From positions 864,836 through 891,410 of the forward strand of contig BLXT01000597.1 of the NCBI GenBank assembly GCA_019648995.1: a DNA stretch of 26,575 nt. The letters are read 5' to 3'. Shown piece by piece: positions 1 through 12,200 of this stretch (positions within the stretch are counted from its first letter, which is position 1; each line of letters begins with the position of its first letter). Source of the DNA: Plakobranchus ocellatus (taxonomy: Eukaryota > Mollusca > Gastropoda > Plakobranchidae). The translations under genes were made by a program, and so were the position numbers. The notes below the pieces were generated by a model, which was given only the letters and a program-made list of their open reading frames with translations, was not told the origin of the DNA and ran no database searches.

Positions 1-191
1 AAAAAAAAAGAAGAAGAAGAAAAGGGAAAAGAGGAATTTTTTCCGAAACGCAAAAAAAAAAAAAAAGATTGGAAATGAAAACAACAAGTTCCATTTTAAT
101 ATATTTGTAATTATGAATATTGTCATCATAAGATACCTTATGCAACAAAAGCAAGCTTGTGAAACATACCAAAAAATGCAAATATACACAT

Positions 192-350
192 ATCCTTGTT
201 TGTTTGTTTTGTGCATATTACAGGCCTCCATTGCAAAGTGTTCTGATACTTACAGTCCTCCTCAGGCCAGGGCCTTAAGACCAGGCATTGAACCCTTGAC
301 AAAAAGGTTCACTGCAGATTTAGGGTGAGTTCGCTGGCCATTAGGATGCC
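192..350 (-). mobile_element. tRNA-derived SINE, old copy (same family as 16826-16986)
   Basis: Read on the minus strand, a head at about 350 (GGCATCC) is followed by ATCTGCAG, a B-box-like GGTTCAATGCC, the shared block CCCTGGCCTGA and an A-rich tail of CAAAACAAACAAAC type. Order and spacing match the copy at 16826-16986, including the ATCTGCAG block 17-18 bases before the B box. The flanks (about 351-363 and 176-186) may be a decayed target duplication. Confidence 0.7.
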
Positions 351-540
351 ATTGCAAGTATATCACAAATAATAAGCTGACATGATTGCAAAATGAAACT
401 GTCCTCATCAATAACATTCAATGAGCTTCGTAAAATAGGTTAAAACTGTAATATAAAACAAAAGGAAAAAACAAGAACAAGAACAAAACAAAACGCCATA
501 ACGTGTAGCCAGCTTATTTCATAATCAAGTTTAACATTCA

Positions 541-1290
541 CCACATCAGAAAAATGAATTTTAAAATCATATTATACAGTGTCTTTTGATCTTATGTTTC
601 AGCATAGTGGATCAAACATTAGTGCAAGGAACATCGATAAACAATGAGATGACAAAACAAAAATGTTTTATATTAGAATAATAACAATTGCATTTTTAAA
701 AAAAAAGTCATTTCAAGTAAAATTGCAAGTATGATGAAATAGGTTTGTTTACTGATGCAAACTTCTTTTCTTTCATGTATCTTTTTATTTTTCTTTTATA
801 AGTAAGCGACTCAAAAGAAAAAAAAATTATCAGAGGTAGACCATCTGGTCTTGCCTGCATTTTTAAGTTCTTTATTGTCAAGAAAAAGTAATGAATGAAG
901 TATAAAAAGTATCCAGCAATTTTGAGGTGGAATATTGATTAAAAAAAAAAAAAATTGGTCTTTATCTCTAGAAAGTTACTTCTAGCACTAAATTTATACA
1001 AAAAATAAAAAGCTATTGGAATTTCGATGGCATACCTGAAATGAAGGCCATAGTTCTTGTCTTTCCTCAAAGTGCTGATTGCAACAACCAAGGAAAAAAT
1101 ACAATGAGCTCAATAGGAGATGGATGAAATGTAATTGAAAAACCAGCACCAACAAACTATAATTATGTACCATTAATTTGCAGGCAGTTGATTTAATGAC
1201 TAGATAACCACATCTGAAAATGATAAAATTTACAAGTTTACAACATAATATCTTTTGATCTTATATTTCAGCACAGCGGATCAAACAATG
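541..1290. repeat. Diverged direct duplication (541-626 and 1208-1290)
   Basis: Both segments start CCACATC, share CTTTTGATCTTAT then TTTCAGCA and GGATCAAAC, and diverge after. They are about 670 bp apart, in direct orientation. Confidence 0.7.
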
Positions 1291-1620
1291 AAACATGTGT
1301 GAATGTAACCTCAGTTAACAGTACAACATTAAAAAAAATTAAACATTTAAATTAAAAAAAAAATTCTAAAATCTTTAAAAATTTGTAAACATGAGAAAAC
1401 GGACTAGTGCGTAGAGTATTACTTCTCTAGGAACAAGATCAGCTGATCAGCCCTGTTGTTACAAGAAAAACAATGGGTTGTTTAATCCTCTATCATCATT
1501 TACAATCATTACAATTTTATGATACGCCCTTGTTTCACAAAGGCAATTATAATGGCCTATTCTTCAAATCTAGGTATCAAAATCGTAGCCCTATCATTAT
1601 AAAGAAAGATGTAAGAATTT

Positions 1621-1643
1621 TGGTGCCCAGGTCCTGGGCACCA
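1621..1643. repeat. Perfect 10-bp hairpin
   Basis: TGGTGCCCAG, three-base loop GTC, then CTGGGCACCA. The G+C-rich palindrome stands out from A+T-rich surroundings. No U-run consistent with a Pol III terminator follows directly. Confidence 0.8.
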
Positions 1644-3041
1644 TTTGCAGGGAAGAGCTTTAACTTTTGGCTTTTCTTCCAATCCTGACTTTCAAAAGAA
1701 AAGAAAAACAAACACACATACACACACAAACAATGCCTGTTAAACATCAGTGGCAGAGTCCAACTTCTAACTCATTTTCTTTCATTTTATGACACTGGGC
1801 ATAATTTTTCATAATTGCCAGAGAGTAAAAAAAAAAAAAAAGAAACCTACTGGCTTATGTGATCAATATCCCTTTACACCATATTGGCATCACAATACAA
1901 AGTTTGACAAAAAAAAAACCAAAAAAAAAAATTACAGAGAGAAAAAAATACAACCATAAGAAAATATAGGGTCAATAAAGATTCTTTTGTTCTGTAAAAT
2001 AGCAAAGTAAAGAGACAAAAAAAAGGCACCACAAAAAGACAAATATAACTTTTGGAATCTCGTTACCAAAACATTTTTAAATAAAGTACAAAAATAATAT
2101 CACTCTTGAAATAATAGAATTTTTTTTAGCTTTACTTTTAAGGAGCAAACCCAAGGCTATGCTCTCTCTCTCTCTGCACTCTGAGCAGTGAACCCACTTC
2201 AGAGCCTTGTGTTGAGTTTGGCAGCAGATAAAACACATCCAGCTATGAGTAACAGAATGTGTGCACTACTTATGCTATTACAAGCTTCTTATTTAAGCAC
2301 ATTAGCTTCAGTATATCTGGCTCTCCACTTCAGTAGCACTGATACCTATTTATAGACAAAAGCTAATTGCCATTCATCAGAGAAAATGCTCGAGAGAAAA
2401 ACCGCTTTGTTTGTGATAGGGATTGGGAGGCATTGAGAAACATCTTCATGCCTTTGAATTGAAAATCATTGATAAATATCAACAATCAATCATATTCTTG
2501 CTTGAAATTTCATAAAGGAGTGCATGCAGTTGGCAAAGGCTAAACAATTAATTATTGTTTAGATTTCTAACTTTAATCAAGCATTTCATTTAAAAATAAG
2601 ACCAACTCAGCTTTCATTTCAGGGCAAGGTTTCAGCATTTTTCATCTCAGTTCAATACTGCTAATAAATATCTTTTTATTTAAATAATACAACGATATCA
2701 TAATTTCAATAAATTTTGAGAGAAAGCAAAACGAGAGAATGGTGACTAGAATATGTGCAAAAAAAACCAACAACAACAACTCACAACAGCAGCAAATTAA
2801 TGGGCCATTTTAAAGCTGTGGTAATACCTGAGAATACCTTTAAGACTCCAAAACAAAGGCAACAAAAATATCAATGTAATTGTACAAAATATCACTTCAG
2901 AACTTCCGATATGGCAAATATTGGAAAAGTAGGAAAGAGTTTTAATGCTCAAGAAATTGATCATTCATTTTTCACCCTTTATTATGGCAAAGAAGGTTTA
3001 TTAATGATTTGTCTCTACCATTTAGCCCATCCTTTACTGGG

Positions 3042-3155
3042 TGATGTGATTTTTTATTCTTTCGCTATGGACAAGTCTAGCATTGGCAGTAGACTCGAAA
3101 CTGCTACTGACAGATCCAGTATACCAGCCACTGGGTCCACCCACACCCCTTCAGT
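3042..3155 (-). mobile_element. Probable second tRNA-derived SINE
   Basis: On the minus strand GTGGACCCAGTGGCTGGTAT resembles an A-box head and AGTTTCGAGTCTAC (about 3089-3102) resembles a B box at normal spacing. A G+C-richer body then ends in an A-rich tail (GAAAGAATAAAAAATC). It is clearly richer in G+C than its surroundings. No target duplication was found. Confidence 0.5.
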
Positions 3156-4319
3156 TTACTTTAAACGATAAAAGTTTACTCAAGGTTGATCCGTTTTTTC
3201 ACATTTCATAAAGAAAAGTGATAATTATGACACAATATTGTTTTCATTTTTTTCCTTTTTAATCTTTTTCTTACGATCCCTGAATTCAATATGAAATAGG
3301 CATCCGTTTGCCAAGCTTCTGATACACCAACACATATAAACATCTTTTTTGTCTCTATCTGCATTTGCTACTCTATTTTACTGTGTGCATAAAATATTGA
3401 AAAAGTGCGAACGTTTTAACTGTATTGATTCCATGTCAGGATCTTTGCACCTACTTGCATTTGTCAAAAAAAAAAAAAACAAAAGAAAGCGAGAATTGAG
3501 TATGCATTGCTTCTAACAAGATAAAATGTGAAATCACAAAAATAGCTGGAATAAATATAAAATAAGTAGTACTGTATTCAAAGATTTCCTCTTGAAATAT
3601 TTTCCTTCCTTTTTTTTCCCTTTGGCTCTATATAACAGGAATGAAATAAAAAAAAAACTTTATGGGCATCTTAAGTATGGCAAGATTGAGATAAACAAAA
3701 TTGTAAAAGGTATACACAAAAACGAAGGCTTTGATTCATAAGTCAAAATTGAATAAAATACAGGTGCACTTTTGCAAAATGCAGGAAATAAAATGGGAAA
3801 ACATAAAAACTTGTGGTCCCAACTTTGAGTCAACAAACATAGTGTGAGCAAAAAACAATTCATTGGAAATAATCACTTCTACATAGACTTTTTTATCTTT
3901 AATGTGTTTCTCTGTGTAATTGTTGCATTATCTACACATCTGTACATGTAAATACCTTACTCTTCATACAGAATTGATAACAGATTAAGAAAGATACACA
4001 GCATGGCATAAGATCTTGCGTCCTCAGTGCTACTCTAGCAGGGCACAGCAGACCTGATCACCTCTTTTCATTACCTACAAGTCTCCTGGGACTGACTAAC
4101 TTGCAGTCAGCCTCATACACCGTCATCTCAGGCTGTGCATGAGCAAACCAACAATTTGTACAACAGTTCAACTGTAACAAGCACAAAAATACTGCTATTA
4201 GTGCATATCTTGAAAAAAAAAAAAAAAAAAAAAAAACAAGGAACAAAAAAACACTCATTATTAATTGTCAAACAAGTGCGATATACACCCCAGTCCATGA
4301 CCCCACCATAGTTATATGT

Positions 4320-5337
4320 CCATATCCAGCCTCTAAGATATTTTTAGTGCTATTCCGTACATGAATACACGGCCACAGTAATATGTTGTTATCCAGCCTC
4401 TAAGATATCCTTGGTACTATTCCATAAATGATACCTGGCCATCGTAATATGTTCTTATACAGCCAATTTCTAAAATATCCTTGGTACTATGCTGTAAATG
4501 AATATCTGGCCACAATAATATGTTTTTTATCCAGCCTCTAAGATATCCTTGGTACTATGCTGTAAATGAATATCTGGCCACAGTAATATGTTTTTTATCC
4601 AGCCTCTAAGATATCCTTGGTACTATGCTGTAAATGAATATCTGGCCACAGTAATATGTTGTTATCCAGCCTCTAAGATATCCTTGGTACTATTCTGTAA
4701 ATTAATATCTGGCCACAGAAATATGTTGTTATCCAGCCTCTAAGATATCCTTGGTACTATTCTGTAAATTAATATCTGGCCATAGTAATATGTTCTTATC
4801 CCGCCTCTAAGGTATCCTTGGTGCTATTCTGTAAATTAATATCTGGCCACAGTAATATGTTGTTATCCAGCCTCTAAGGTATCCTTGGTGCTATTCTGTA
4901 AATTAATATCTGGCTATAGTAATATGTTGTTATCCAGCCTCTAATGATATCCTTTGTACTATTCCGTAAATGATCCCTGGCCATAGTAATATGTTCTTAT
5001 TCAGCCACTTTCTAAAATATCTTTGGTGCTATGTTGTAAATGAATATCTGGCCATAGTAATATATTGTTATCCAGCCTCTAAGATATCCTTGGTGCTATT
5101 CTGTAAGTAAATACCTGGCCATAGTAATATGTTCTTATACAGCCGCTAACTAGGATATCCTTGGTACCATGCTGTAAATAAATACCTGGCCATTGTAGTA
5201 TGTTCTTATAGAGCCTCTAAGTTATTCTTGGTACTATTCTATAAATGAATACCAGGCCTTGTTAGTATGTTCTTATCCAGCCTCTTAGTAAGATATCCTT
5301 GGTACTAATGCTATAAATGAGTACCTGAAAATCTTTC
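4320..5337. repeat. Minisatellite, about 15 units of 66-72 bp
   Basis: Each unit carries TATCCAGCCTCTAAGATATC, CTTGGTACTAT, a TGTAAAT segment, CTGGCCA and TAATATGTT. Central units (about 4525-4920) are near identical and the edges are decayed. Units starting near 4455, 4998, 5140 and 5278 have extra bases after the CAGCC part, giving a longer variant. It lies in the 3' flank of the kinase-like gene. Confidence 0.92.
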
Positions 5338-6065
5338 AGATTTACACCAATGGTATGTAATTCTGGTGATGGGCTGCTTTTTTAATCTTTGGTCACATCT
5401 CCATGTACTAATTACTACAATGCCTTGAGGCTATCCCTAATAAATCAGATTTCATGCATGAAGTTTTTTATAAAAAGCATGTACATTTCCACCTCCTTTA
5501 CTTGAAAATGGGTGTTTTGAAGTTTTAACACTTTTATCTGGGAACAGAAACTGCATAGCCAAGGTTACCGTACCATGTCAAATTTCATAGTTAAACCATA
5601 ATTACTTAAAATGTTTCAAACAAGTATAAAAATGGAGCAGAAATATATACCAACAAAAAAATTTTCTTTTTAACAAATTTGAGATCAGACCAAAAAAAAA
5701 AGAATATAAAAGATTTTTTTATCACAAATAAAACATCAAATCCCTTTTCGTTTTTGTAATTGCACAAAGTAAAAAATAATCATAATAATAATGGTACTAT
5801 GTATTCGCATCATCCACTGTTAAATAGAAAAAAATCATCAAACACAAGAATTGAGATTTAAAAAAAAACAAGAAAACCAAATAATTTTAAACAATATAAG
5901 ATCACTTTTAAATACATTTATTCTATACAAGTTTTAAAAAATTATAAATGCACATAACATTTTTTGTTTATTTACCAGTCAACTTCTTAAAAATTTGAGT
6001 AAAATCCACTTTACTGTATTGAACAAGGAAGAAAAAAAAAAGGACTAGACAGTGAAGTGTAAAGG
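5338..6065 (-). other. 3' UTR/3' flank of the kinase-like gene
   Basis: A+T-rich sequence with no coding signal, between the minisatellite and the stop codon at 6066. It contains the candidate poly(A) signals. Confidence 0.5.
5917..5972 (-). promoter_or_regulatory. Candidate poly(A) signals of the kinase-like gene
   Basis: On the minus strand AATAAA occurs at 5972-5967 (94 nt past the stop) and again at 5922-5917. A+T-rich sequence follows. Which one is used cannot be told from sequence. Confidence 0.45.
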
Positions 6066-6284
6066 TCAGCCTTTGCCAGAGTCTCCTTTGGCACGAGAAT
6101 TACTGAATTCATTGTTGAACGAAATTGCTATCTTTTTGCACAGATCAGGATTGGTGTCACTTGGGAAGACACACACGGCATTCTCTAGCGATGAGACCGT
6201 CTTAAACATCCCTTGACATCCTGGGACATCGAAGTAGTTCTCCATGTTTGCATCATTGACAAATACAATTGAGGACTTGCTTAC
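6066..6284 (-). CDS. Kinase-like gene, last exon 8 (residues 359-430 and stop)
   Basis: Acceptor tttgcag/GTAAGC and stop TGA at 6068-6066. It encodes SSIVFVND, a Cys-containing segment and a polar Ser/Gly/Lys-rich tail ending GDSGKG. The exon itself opens with GTAAGC, which looks like a donor sequence, but the in-frame ORF continues to the stop. Confidence 0.82.
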   Translation of the reverse strand, partial: VSKSSIVFVNDANMENYFDVPGCQGMFKTVSSLENAVCVFPSDTNPDLCKKIAISFNNEFSNSRAKGDSGKG

Positions 6285-9200
6285 CTGCAAAGAAATTCAG
6301 AAACAATTGAAAACTCTACAAAGAAATTTATTTGCTTTTTTTTCCCCATTTTCTTTTTTTAATGCTAATGCTATCTTCAAAATATAAGGACAAATTCATG
6401 TAATTAAGTCTGAAGTCATTTTATATCATTTTGAAATGTCAAGTGTACCTATGGCTACGTCATGGTTTTTACTTGGGCACATTCTTGCCAAAAAATATGT
6501 CACCCAAAAAAACAAAAAGATGAACATTAACTTAAAATGTCACCAAATGATTAGATTTTTTTATACCTTAAACATGACTATAAAACAGCACAGGACTATT
6601 TAGAACAGAGTAATAGCATCAGGAATATTTTACTTTACTAAATTGATGTTCTTAGACACAAACATAAATGTTTCTGCAAAGGTTATACATTCATCCAAAA
6701 GATTGAAATTTAAGCACACAATCATAAAATGGTTGAAATTCAATCACACATTCATCAAATGATTGAAATTTAAACATATATTTACCAAAATGGCTGAAAT
6801 AAAAAAATAAATAAATAAAAAAATTCATTAAAATGTACACCAAAATAATTGAAATTCAATCACACATTCACCGATTTCAACACATATTCACCAAAATGAT
6901 TGAAATCCAAACCCACACCAACTAAAATTAACATCTCACCTCAGCTTCTGTATGTTTTGTTATATTGGTTGCACTCAGATCCAGGACTATAGTTTTGTGT
7001 TCAGTATGGGTCAATCGATTCACAAAGCCTCGAATTGCATCATCCTGAATACAACAAGGACAAAGCAGGATTTTAAAGCAGGGTTTTAAAACAACCTTTG
7101 CATTTGAAGTGACAAATGAAGAAAGATCATGTAGCAAGAAAATTTATTTGAGGCTGAATAAATAACTTTATTATAAGAATGATTCACCTCAATCCTTTCA
7201 CAGAAAAGAAACATGGTGTGCACACATGAAGCAGTATTGAAATGTATGGACAGCTCAAGCCAACAGCCACCAGTCCTGTCCTCAACAACAAATATTATGT
7301 TTATTGTCAACTTTTTGCCATTCGAGATCATTATTTTCCCCATTTTAATATTTGAAAGTGAGGCAAGCGAATTAATGTTTTATACAAACAGATATATCAG
7401 TAAATTTTGTTAATTATAACAGTGGCAATGTTGCAGAATATAAAAACTATAGATTGATCAGTAAAGGTAAGGAAGAACAAAAAGATGGTGCTGAAAGTAT
7501 CGATGCTTCTTACCAGAGACTGAATAGACAGGCGAGTCCCTGGCTTCTCCAGTCTGATATAATCCACATCATTCTCCTCTAGCAGTTCTGGATCTATCAA
7601 CTTTTTGTCTGAGAAAAAGAGAGGAAGAAAAATTACGTGACTCTGAGATAAAATACAAACCAATGTTATGAGAAGTACATGTCACTGTCATTTTGCAATA
7701 TTTGCTGTGGATAATCAATATTTTCGGTTATCTCACTAAAGAACTGATGGCTCATTGATAACATCAATATTATCACCTAATGAATTTTCCTATTACCAAT
7801 TCCTACCGAACAAAAGCAACAAAATGAAACAAACTAAAGGAGCAAAAAAAAAAACCTATGATTACCCAACACTTAGAATCTTTTCAAATGTTTCCTTGAA
7901 AAAGGCCTCATTATATGAATAAAACAAGTTGTGGCCTTGCCTTAAGCTCTTCAAGCATCAATATTACTGTTTCAAACAGAACTCACCAAAAGTAAACACG
8001 AACACTGTGTTCACCATTTTCTGGTTGCGCAGATTCAGCTTGCTGAACAGTTCGCACACCCGAGAGGATATAGCATCTGCGTTACGACATGAAACATCCA
8101 CAGTCATGAGCCGCTCAGATTGTTCAAAATACTCCAAGAAGGACCTCACACTGTTTTCAAACATGGATGCTCTTCTCTGGAAGAGACGTAAATAACATAA
8201 CATAGACTAGATATAAAGTTTACCTGGCAATCTTTAGACACATAAGATGCTGTGAGGATTAATTCAGTTCAAGTTAATTAAAATTTTCTGGAAAATTAAG
8301 TTTTAGTTGGGATTGGGTTATGCTACACGTACTCTAGCTTGAGAGCATCTTTTTGAGTGGTTGCTTTCAAGATTATTTGGGTGGTCTGTCAAGAGTTAAT
8401 TTAAAATGCAGAAATAATGTACACTCTCACAAAAAGATACAAAGAATAAAATTCAAAAGCAATAGCTTAAATGATCATAGGCTACCAGCATAAAGTCAGT
8501 CCCCACGCAAGACCATATGGCATTTACTCTCATTGTGTCCATATGAACACATCTGAGTGACAGCTGCATGTTGGTAGAGGAGGAATGGATTCAATAAGTT
8601 AAAGAGGATGACAAGATTTAAAGCTATCACAAAGATTTTCCTATAGAAAAAGAGTCACTCCCTAAAAAAGGGGAAAACAACTCAAACAAAATGTCAATTC
8701 ATTCCATAAGAACTGTTCATTTTTCACAGATTTTGACAAAAAGAAAAGAAGACAGAAAGAGAAAGAGAGAGAGAGAGATTACATTGTGTGAATTATAAAG
8801 CAGGGGGGAGGCAAGTAAACTGCTGTCACAGCAGCTGTATGGTTTTAATTGTCCCTACAGATTTGAAAATAAGTTGAAATAAGTTCACTGTTGAAATACA
8901 ACTTCAGCTTTTGTTTCTAACAGTTACAGAAGTCAGCAATTAATGAGTCTTTCTCTGTATTAACTTTGTCTTTCAAATTCACATATCAAACGATTCCCTT
9001 TTCTTTTCAAGCCTTGTTATTCAAAAGAACTCTACCAACCTCCCATGGGATCTAGTTTCCATTTTTTTTCTTCTATTTTAACACTAAAATAGACCAGCAA
9101 GAAGATTTAAAGGTCATTGTCTATAACAAAATGCTAATCATATGTCACCCATCCTCCTTTTTACAAGCTCTGAAATGTTTGATGCAAAAATATTTCTCAT

Positions 9201-12200
9201 TTTTAAACCACTTTTGTTTCTCCAGAAACTACACTTTTTAGTGTGCAGGCTGAGCATGATGTGCCATGAAGTGTTTTTCTTCACAAAATACACTTTTTTT
9301 CCCCAGAAAAGTAAAAAAAAAAAAAAAAAATAGGAGAGAAGTAAAACCTTAACTGCATCAACAACTACCCATGTTTTCTGCCTCACAATCTCTTACCTTA
9401 GTGCGAGAGAGATCCACCTCATCTGACTGGAAACCTCCATCAGTTTCCTCATTGTCTTCCTTCACCTCCTCTGGCTTGGGAGATTTACCATTACTGTTCA
9501 TTTTCAGCGAGAAGTAAAGGCTAAAAGAAATGGGGTACTAAGAAGTAAAAAAAAAAAAAAAGAAAAAGAAAAAGAAAAAAAGAAGAAATTATCATTGAAA
9601 ATTCATTTTTATAAAAAAAGAAGAAACGCAGTTGGGAGTTGCATTTTGAGCTTTTTAAACATTTCAACAGCCTGAGATATTTTTCTGTGAAATTTGCATT
9701 AGAACAAACTATCTAGAGCTATGTGAATTCTGCACCAAAATATAGGGTTTATTTTTAAAAAGTGAGCATTAAAAAAAAAAAAACGAAAAAACTTTGAAAT
9801 TCCTTTTTCTTCTCAAAAGTGTTATGTGCTTCACAAGTTCATTAAGACTGATCCTGAGACAACTGTGTTGCCTACGAGGCGCTTTCATTTCCCTCAAAGT
9901 CATCTATTTCCCTCTCAATCTCTTCAAAATAATTTTTTTGGAAAGATGTAGACAGTAGAACTTTTCTGCAGCTGCAGGGTTTGGGGAAAAACAAGCAATA
10001 AGCAACTCCAGCTGTGATAATACAAAGACACAATCCTCTTTAGATACATGTATTAGTAAAAATAAATGGTCTGTTTTACTAATCATATTTCCATGAAAAA
10101 ATTTCCAACAGGCCTAGTGTGCCGCATCGTGTCATAAGACCGTGGATTTTATGGGAGTGTTTATCTTTCAAAGGTTATTGTATCTTCATACAGAGACATT
10201 GGTTTGAGAGTGGGATAGGGGTAAAGAAATATCATTTTTGGTTGTGTCCCATTTCCCCTGACTGATCCGTGGGCTTGATAGAATCATCATCGATGGCCAT
10301 CCTTTCTTTCCTTCCTGCACAACTAGTTTAAAAAAAGTCACAATAGTACCCTATCTTTTGTATAAATATATAATATGTAACATGTTATGTTTGAGATGCT
10401 ATGTGAAGTTAATTCAAGCAAACGAAAAAAAAATCCTATGCCCACTGAGGGACGGACAATGACAGTATCCTGAGGCCTAGATCATTAGATTAAGTGAAAC
10501 TGAATACAAGGTTGCTTTCCCCCTAGCATATTTTAGCCTGATTAGACTTACAAGTAGGGCACTGGAGAGGATGACATATGATTGGAATATTGGAAAGTCA
10601 ACAATCCACGAATTGATTCCTCTTTCTCTTCTCCCCCTCCCTTTCCCATCTTTAAGCATTAAAATGTCAACACAGTGCTGCCTATTATGACAGGCCCTAT
10701 AATGCTCTAATCTATACCAGCTACAATGATTACTGGAACCCTATCGCTTGTCAATGTAACCCCTCGGCCACTCCCTCAGTACATTTTCCCCAGCCTCTCC
10801 TCAGTGTGCGACCAGTAAACAATCCCACACATTAGTCCTGCGAGTTAAATTACTAAAATAACAGTAGGCAGCACACAAAGGGTCATTTACTCACACACAT
10901 CTCTTGCACGAGATTCTATGACTCATGATATGAAAAAGAAATTACTCTTGGTGTGGGACTTAAGGGATCTAATAAACTCCAAAAAATATCTAGCTCCTTG
11001 CAGTGGGCCCTCGCTATAGACCAGTTTTGCCTACTGTAATCACGCTGATGGCACGCATATCTACATGTTTATAAGATCAACCAAAGAATCATAAATTGCT
11101 TTTCAATGGTTTGAACTATTCTCAGATTCTAAAAAACCACTCTGTTGGCTTTGCATTGGTGAAAATTGGATACAAATATGTTGAGTCTATGCAAAGATGC
11201 AAGCTTTTGGAGATGCAAAGATGCATGCTTTTGGAGATGGTTAAAAATAGTTTTTAAACTTTTATAGGTAATTGATTTGGAGACATGATTATATGTTATT
11301 GGAAAAAAAACAAAAAAATTTATTCTGAGGTGATGCAAACAAAATGGGACTATGCCTCAAAACAATACATTTCTTTGCTTGCAGCACTGACATCTGTTGC
11401 CCTCATATTCAAATGACTAGGTGTCTAAAAGCCTATCTAATGTGAGTTTCCACCTAATGTGATAACCATTTTCTCTTTAATCCATAGGGATTTGACCTTT
11501 GGCTTTGTCTTCCAGTTTTATTCAGACCCCTCAATAACTGTTTCCAACAGTTCCATGCACCACCAGTATTGCAATCTCAAAAGGATCAAACAATATTCAA
11601 AATATTATGTCAGTTTAAAATCACTTTGAAAACTTGAGATCTCTCATATATGCTTAATTAACAGACCACTGTTATAGTAAAATTTTCTCTCTCTTACACA
11701 GCCCTAATCAGTGGATTTTTTAGTAGTTTTCTTGGGATCTCCCAAAGCAAACTGACCTTTTCCTCAAAGGCAGCCATGCTACTAGAACAGTCTTGGGCAA
11801 AGTTTGCTGTCCTGATGATGTACTTGAGATTGGGCATCATGTCTACTAAAAAGCGTCCACTAGTGTTTTTGTCCACAGCGGATGTGACCTCTTTGAGGAT
11901 CCAGGTGAGTGAGACAGTTGTAGGGTCATCCTGGAAATAAGAAACAACTTCCATTAAATGCAAAAGAAAGATTTTTCGCACATGGAAAAATTCAAAAGCA
12001 AGAAGTAAGATATTCCGACGACAAATTTGAAATTATGAGGTTTATATTCTTTAAATTCCAATTTAAAGTTTTTGAAAAGTGCTTAATACATGGGTTACAG
12101 ATTTTGTTTATGCTCTTTGATTCACTGGAAGAGATATGCTCACGTGACTTAAAATAAAAGAAATCCAAACTTATTAAAAAAAAACCATGAAAATGACCCT

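Larger units (their letters stand above)
1..4260. other. A+T-rich intergenic sequence, no gene seen
   Basis: Apart from the SINE copies, a diverged duplication and a hairpin, this stretch has poly(A)/(T) runs and simple sequence. Open frames here are short, use A+T-biased codons, and have no recognisable protein. One minus-strand segment at about 4072-4128 is protein-like but unsupported. Confidence 0.55.
9521..11697 (-). other. Intron 3 of the kinase-like gene
   Basis: Non-coding. It holds a possible short inverted-repeat element (10675-10874), a two-copy 24-bp repeat (11187-11239) and a pogo-like end (11001). A G+C-richer block at 10240-10320 has a short minus-strand frame (MAIDDDSIKPTDQSGEMG) with no splice support. 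Confidence 0.5.

Noticed and set aside
223-326. Plus-strand exon-like segment with AG at 222 and GTGAGT after 326
   Set aside because: The reverse strand is a tRNA-derived SINE, which explains the sequence and the apparent splice sites.
2755-3171. 138-codon plus-strand open frame
   Set aside because: Its end lies in the antisense of a SINE-like sequence, and the start is simple A-rich sequence. No family match or splice support.
10240-10320. G+C-richer minus-strand frame MAIDDDSIKPTDQSGEMG as a missing exon of the kinase-like gene
   Set aside because: The eight-exon model is already in phase without it, and the segment ends in a stop with no donor.
11757-11759. AAG/GTCAGT as the exon 3 donor
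   Set aside because: It leaves phase 0 and joining to exon 4 then meets a stop. The downstream GTAAGAG at 11697 leaves phase 2, which stays open and continues the kinase fold.
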